Below are positions 14,373-15,271 of a stretch of 15,271 nt of DNA, piece by piece. The first letter of the stretch is position 1. Every line of letters begins with the position of its first letter. The DNA lies in assembly GCA_041691815.1 (NCBI GenBank), contig JBEPTZ010000105.1:1-15271 (forward strand), written 5' to 3'. The notes beneath the pieces are model-generated. The model was not told where the DNA came from. It worked only from the letters and a program-made list of their open reading frames with translations, and did not search any database. The translations under genes were made by a program, and so were the position numbers. The stretch is from 70-18 sp041691815. GTDB taxonomy: Bacteria > Pseudomonadota > Alphaproteobacteria > Acetobacterales > Acetobacteraceae.

Positions 14373-14834
14373 TGGCCTTCCACCCCGATGGTACGGATGC
14401 CCCGCAGCAATTGCTCGCGCGCGGTATAATTGCTCCGCCAGCAGCACCCGCACCAATTGGTGCGGCCAGGTCAGGCTGCCGAACGACAGCGTGTAATCGG
14501 CGCGGGCCAGCACGCTGGCGTCCAGCCCCTCGGCGCCGCCGATCAGGAAGCAGACCGGGCGGGCCAGTTCCAGCCAGCCGGTCAGCAGTGCGGCGAAGGC
14601 TTCGCTGCCGGGGGTCTTGCCGCCGAGGTCGAGTGCCACGGCGGTTGCCTGGGCCGGCAGGGCTGCGAGCAGGGCGGCGGACTCGCGGCGCTTGATCTCC
14701 GGGGCACTGCCGCGCGCCTCGGCGATCTCGGTGATCGCCAAAGGCGGGCGGAGGCGGGCGGCGTAGCGGGCGAACAGCGCCGCCTCCGGGCCGGTGCCGA
14801 GGCGGCCGATGGCGATCAGGCGTAAATCCGGCAT
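14370..14834 (-). CDS. rlmH: 23S rRNA pseudouridine-1915 N3-methyltransferase
   Basis: A 154-residue SPOUT-fold methyltransferase that modifies pseudouridine 1915 in helix 69 of 23S rRNA on assembled 70S ribosomes, using S-adenosylmethionine. Seen: the knot motif FLIGGAEGLD near 96-105 and the C-terminal LSFGSLTWPHQLVRVLLAEQ followed by YRARAIAAGHPYHR, both diagnostic for RlmH. ATG 14834 overlaps the stop of rsfS by one base (TGATG), the usual rsfS-rlmH pairing. Its TAA stop runs straight into hairpin A of the second repeat copy. Complete and of normal length. Confidence 0.97.
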   Translation of the reverse strand: MPDLRLIAIGRLGTGPEAALFARYAARLRPPLAITEIAEARGSAPEIKRRESAALLAALPAQATAVALDLGGKTPGSEAFAALLTGWLELARPVCFLIGGAEGLDASVLARADYTLSFGSLTWPHQLVRVLLAEQLYRARAIAAGHPYHRGGRP

Positions 14835-15271
14835 CAGTCGGCGGATTCGGCGTCCGGCTCCGCGACCACTTCATCGAGGTCGGCGCCCCACATCCGCTCC
14901 AGGCCGTACAGCGTGCGCGCCTCGGGCTTGAACAGGTGGATGATGATGTCGCCGGCATCGATCAGCACCCAGTCGGACCCGCCGGCGCCCTCGATCTGTA
15001 CCCGCTTGACGCCGGCCTCGTGGAGTTTTTCCTCCAGATGGGTGGCCATCGCGGTGATCTGGCGGTCGGCGATGCCGGTGGCGATCACCATACGGTCGGC
15101 GAAGCTGGCGCGGCCGGCGAGGTCGATTGCCACCACCGCCTCGCCCTTGTCGTCCTCCAGCGAGGTGACGATGAGCTTCTGCAACTGCTCCAGGCGCGCG
15201 ACGGCGTCCGGTGTGCCGCGCTCGGAGCGGCGGGTGCGGGCCGGGCCGGCGGCGGCGGCCTTCTTGCGCGG
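14834..15271 (-). CDS. rsfS: Ribosomal silencing factor RsfS, 5' end outside window
   Basis: A partial gene (145 codons visible before the stop). RsfS binds L14 (uL14) on the 50S subunit and blocks subunit joining during slow growth. Seen: the core from LQKLIVTSLEDDKGEAVVAIDL, then ASFADRMVIATGIADRQ, EGAGGSDWVLIDAGDIIIHLF and ARTLYGLERMW, all typical. A TTG at 15184 could serve as a start, but the frame stays open to the window end and adds a Lys/Ala/Arg-rich stretch (PRKKAAAAGPARTRRSERG), so the gene most likely begins upstream with a basic N-terminal extension. It overlaps rlmH by one base. Confidence 0.93.
   Translation of the reverse strand, partial: PRKKAAAAGPARTRRSERGTPDAVARLEQLQKLIVTSLEDDKGEAVVAIDLAGRASFADRMVIATGIADRQITAMATHLEEKLHEAGVKRVQIEGAGGSDWVLIDAGDIIIHLFKPEARTLYGLERMWGADLDEVVAEPDAESAD

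Noticed and set aside
1..15271. CRISPR array, tRNA or rRNA genes
   Set aside because: No regularly spaced direct repeats and no cloverleaf or rRNA-like stretch was seen on either strand by reading.

Overview
The window is very GC-rich, with dense genes, GTG/TTG starts, short overlaps and leaderless-looking spacing. Gene content (soluble NAD-linked formate dehydrogenase of the fds type, formate-tetrahydrofolate ligase, an oxalate/formate-type MFS carrier, and an rsfS-rlmH pair) suggests an alphaproteobacterium. I would guess the Acetobacteraceae; that placement is inference from general resemblance and was not tested by a search.

Layout. 1-137 is a structured AT-rich repeat in an otherwise GC-rich sequence. 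135-1166 (-) is a PRISE-type short-chain reductase. A 102-base divergent intergenic region follows. 1269-7241 (+) is a compact operon fdsG-fdsB-fdsA-fdhD-fdsD that encodes an NAD-dependent molybdenum/tungsten formate dehydrogenase and its cofactor sulfurtransferase. 7348-8723 (+) is an oxalate/formate-family MFS transporter broken by a one-base frameshift in a G run, followed by a 40-residue membrane peptide (8737-8859). After a convergent intergenic region with hairpins come, on the minus strand, fhs (8952-10619) and a PhnW-like PLP aminotransferase (10710-11837). Divergent from these, on the plus strand, are a small single-span membrane protein, a nitrilase-superfamily amidase and NAD kinase (11981-14232). 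A second copy of the repeat, inverted relative to the first, occupies 14233-14372. The window ends with rlmH and a 5'-truncated rsfS on the minus strand.

How it works together. The centre of the window reads as a C1 (formate) module: a carrier for formate/oxalate-like anions, oxidation of formate to CO2 with NADH by FdsABG(D), and entry of formate into the folate pool by Fhs. The outer genes (NAD kinase, RlmH, RsfS) are housekeeping.

Most interesting points. (1) A ~120-140 bp repeat with three stems sits immediately against the stop codons of genes. Two near-identical inverted copies differ at only six of 122 positions, and two of those six are a compensatory base-pair swap in one stem. A third, partial copy between other convergent genes keeps the same terminal hairpin with two more compensatory swaps. 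(2) FdsA lacks two of the three cysteines expected for the NuoG-like His-Cys3 [4Fe-4S] cluster, while all other cluster ligands and the active-site Cys-His are present. (3) The MFS carrier has both a homopolymer frameshift and no ATG at the expected N-terminus.
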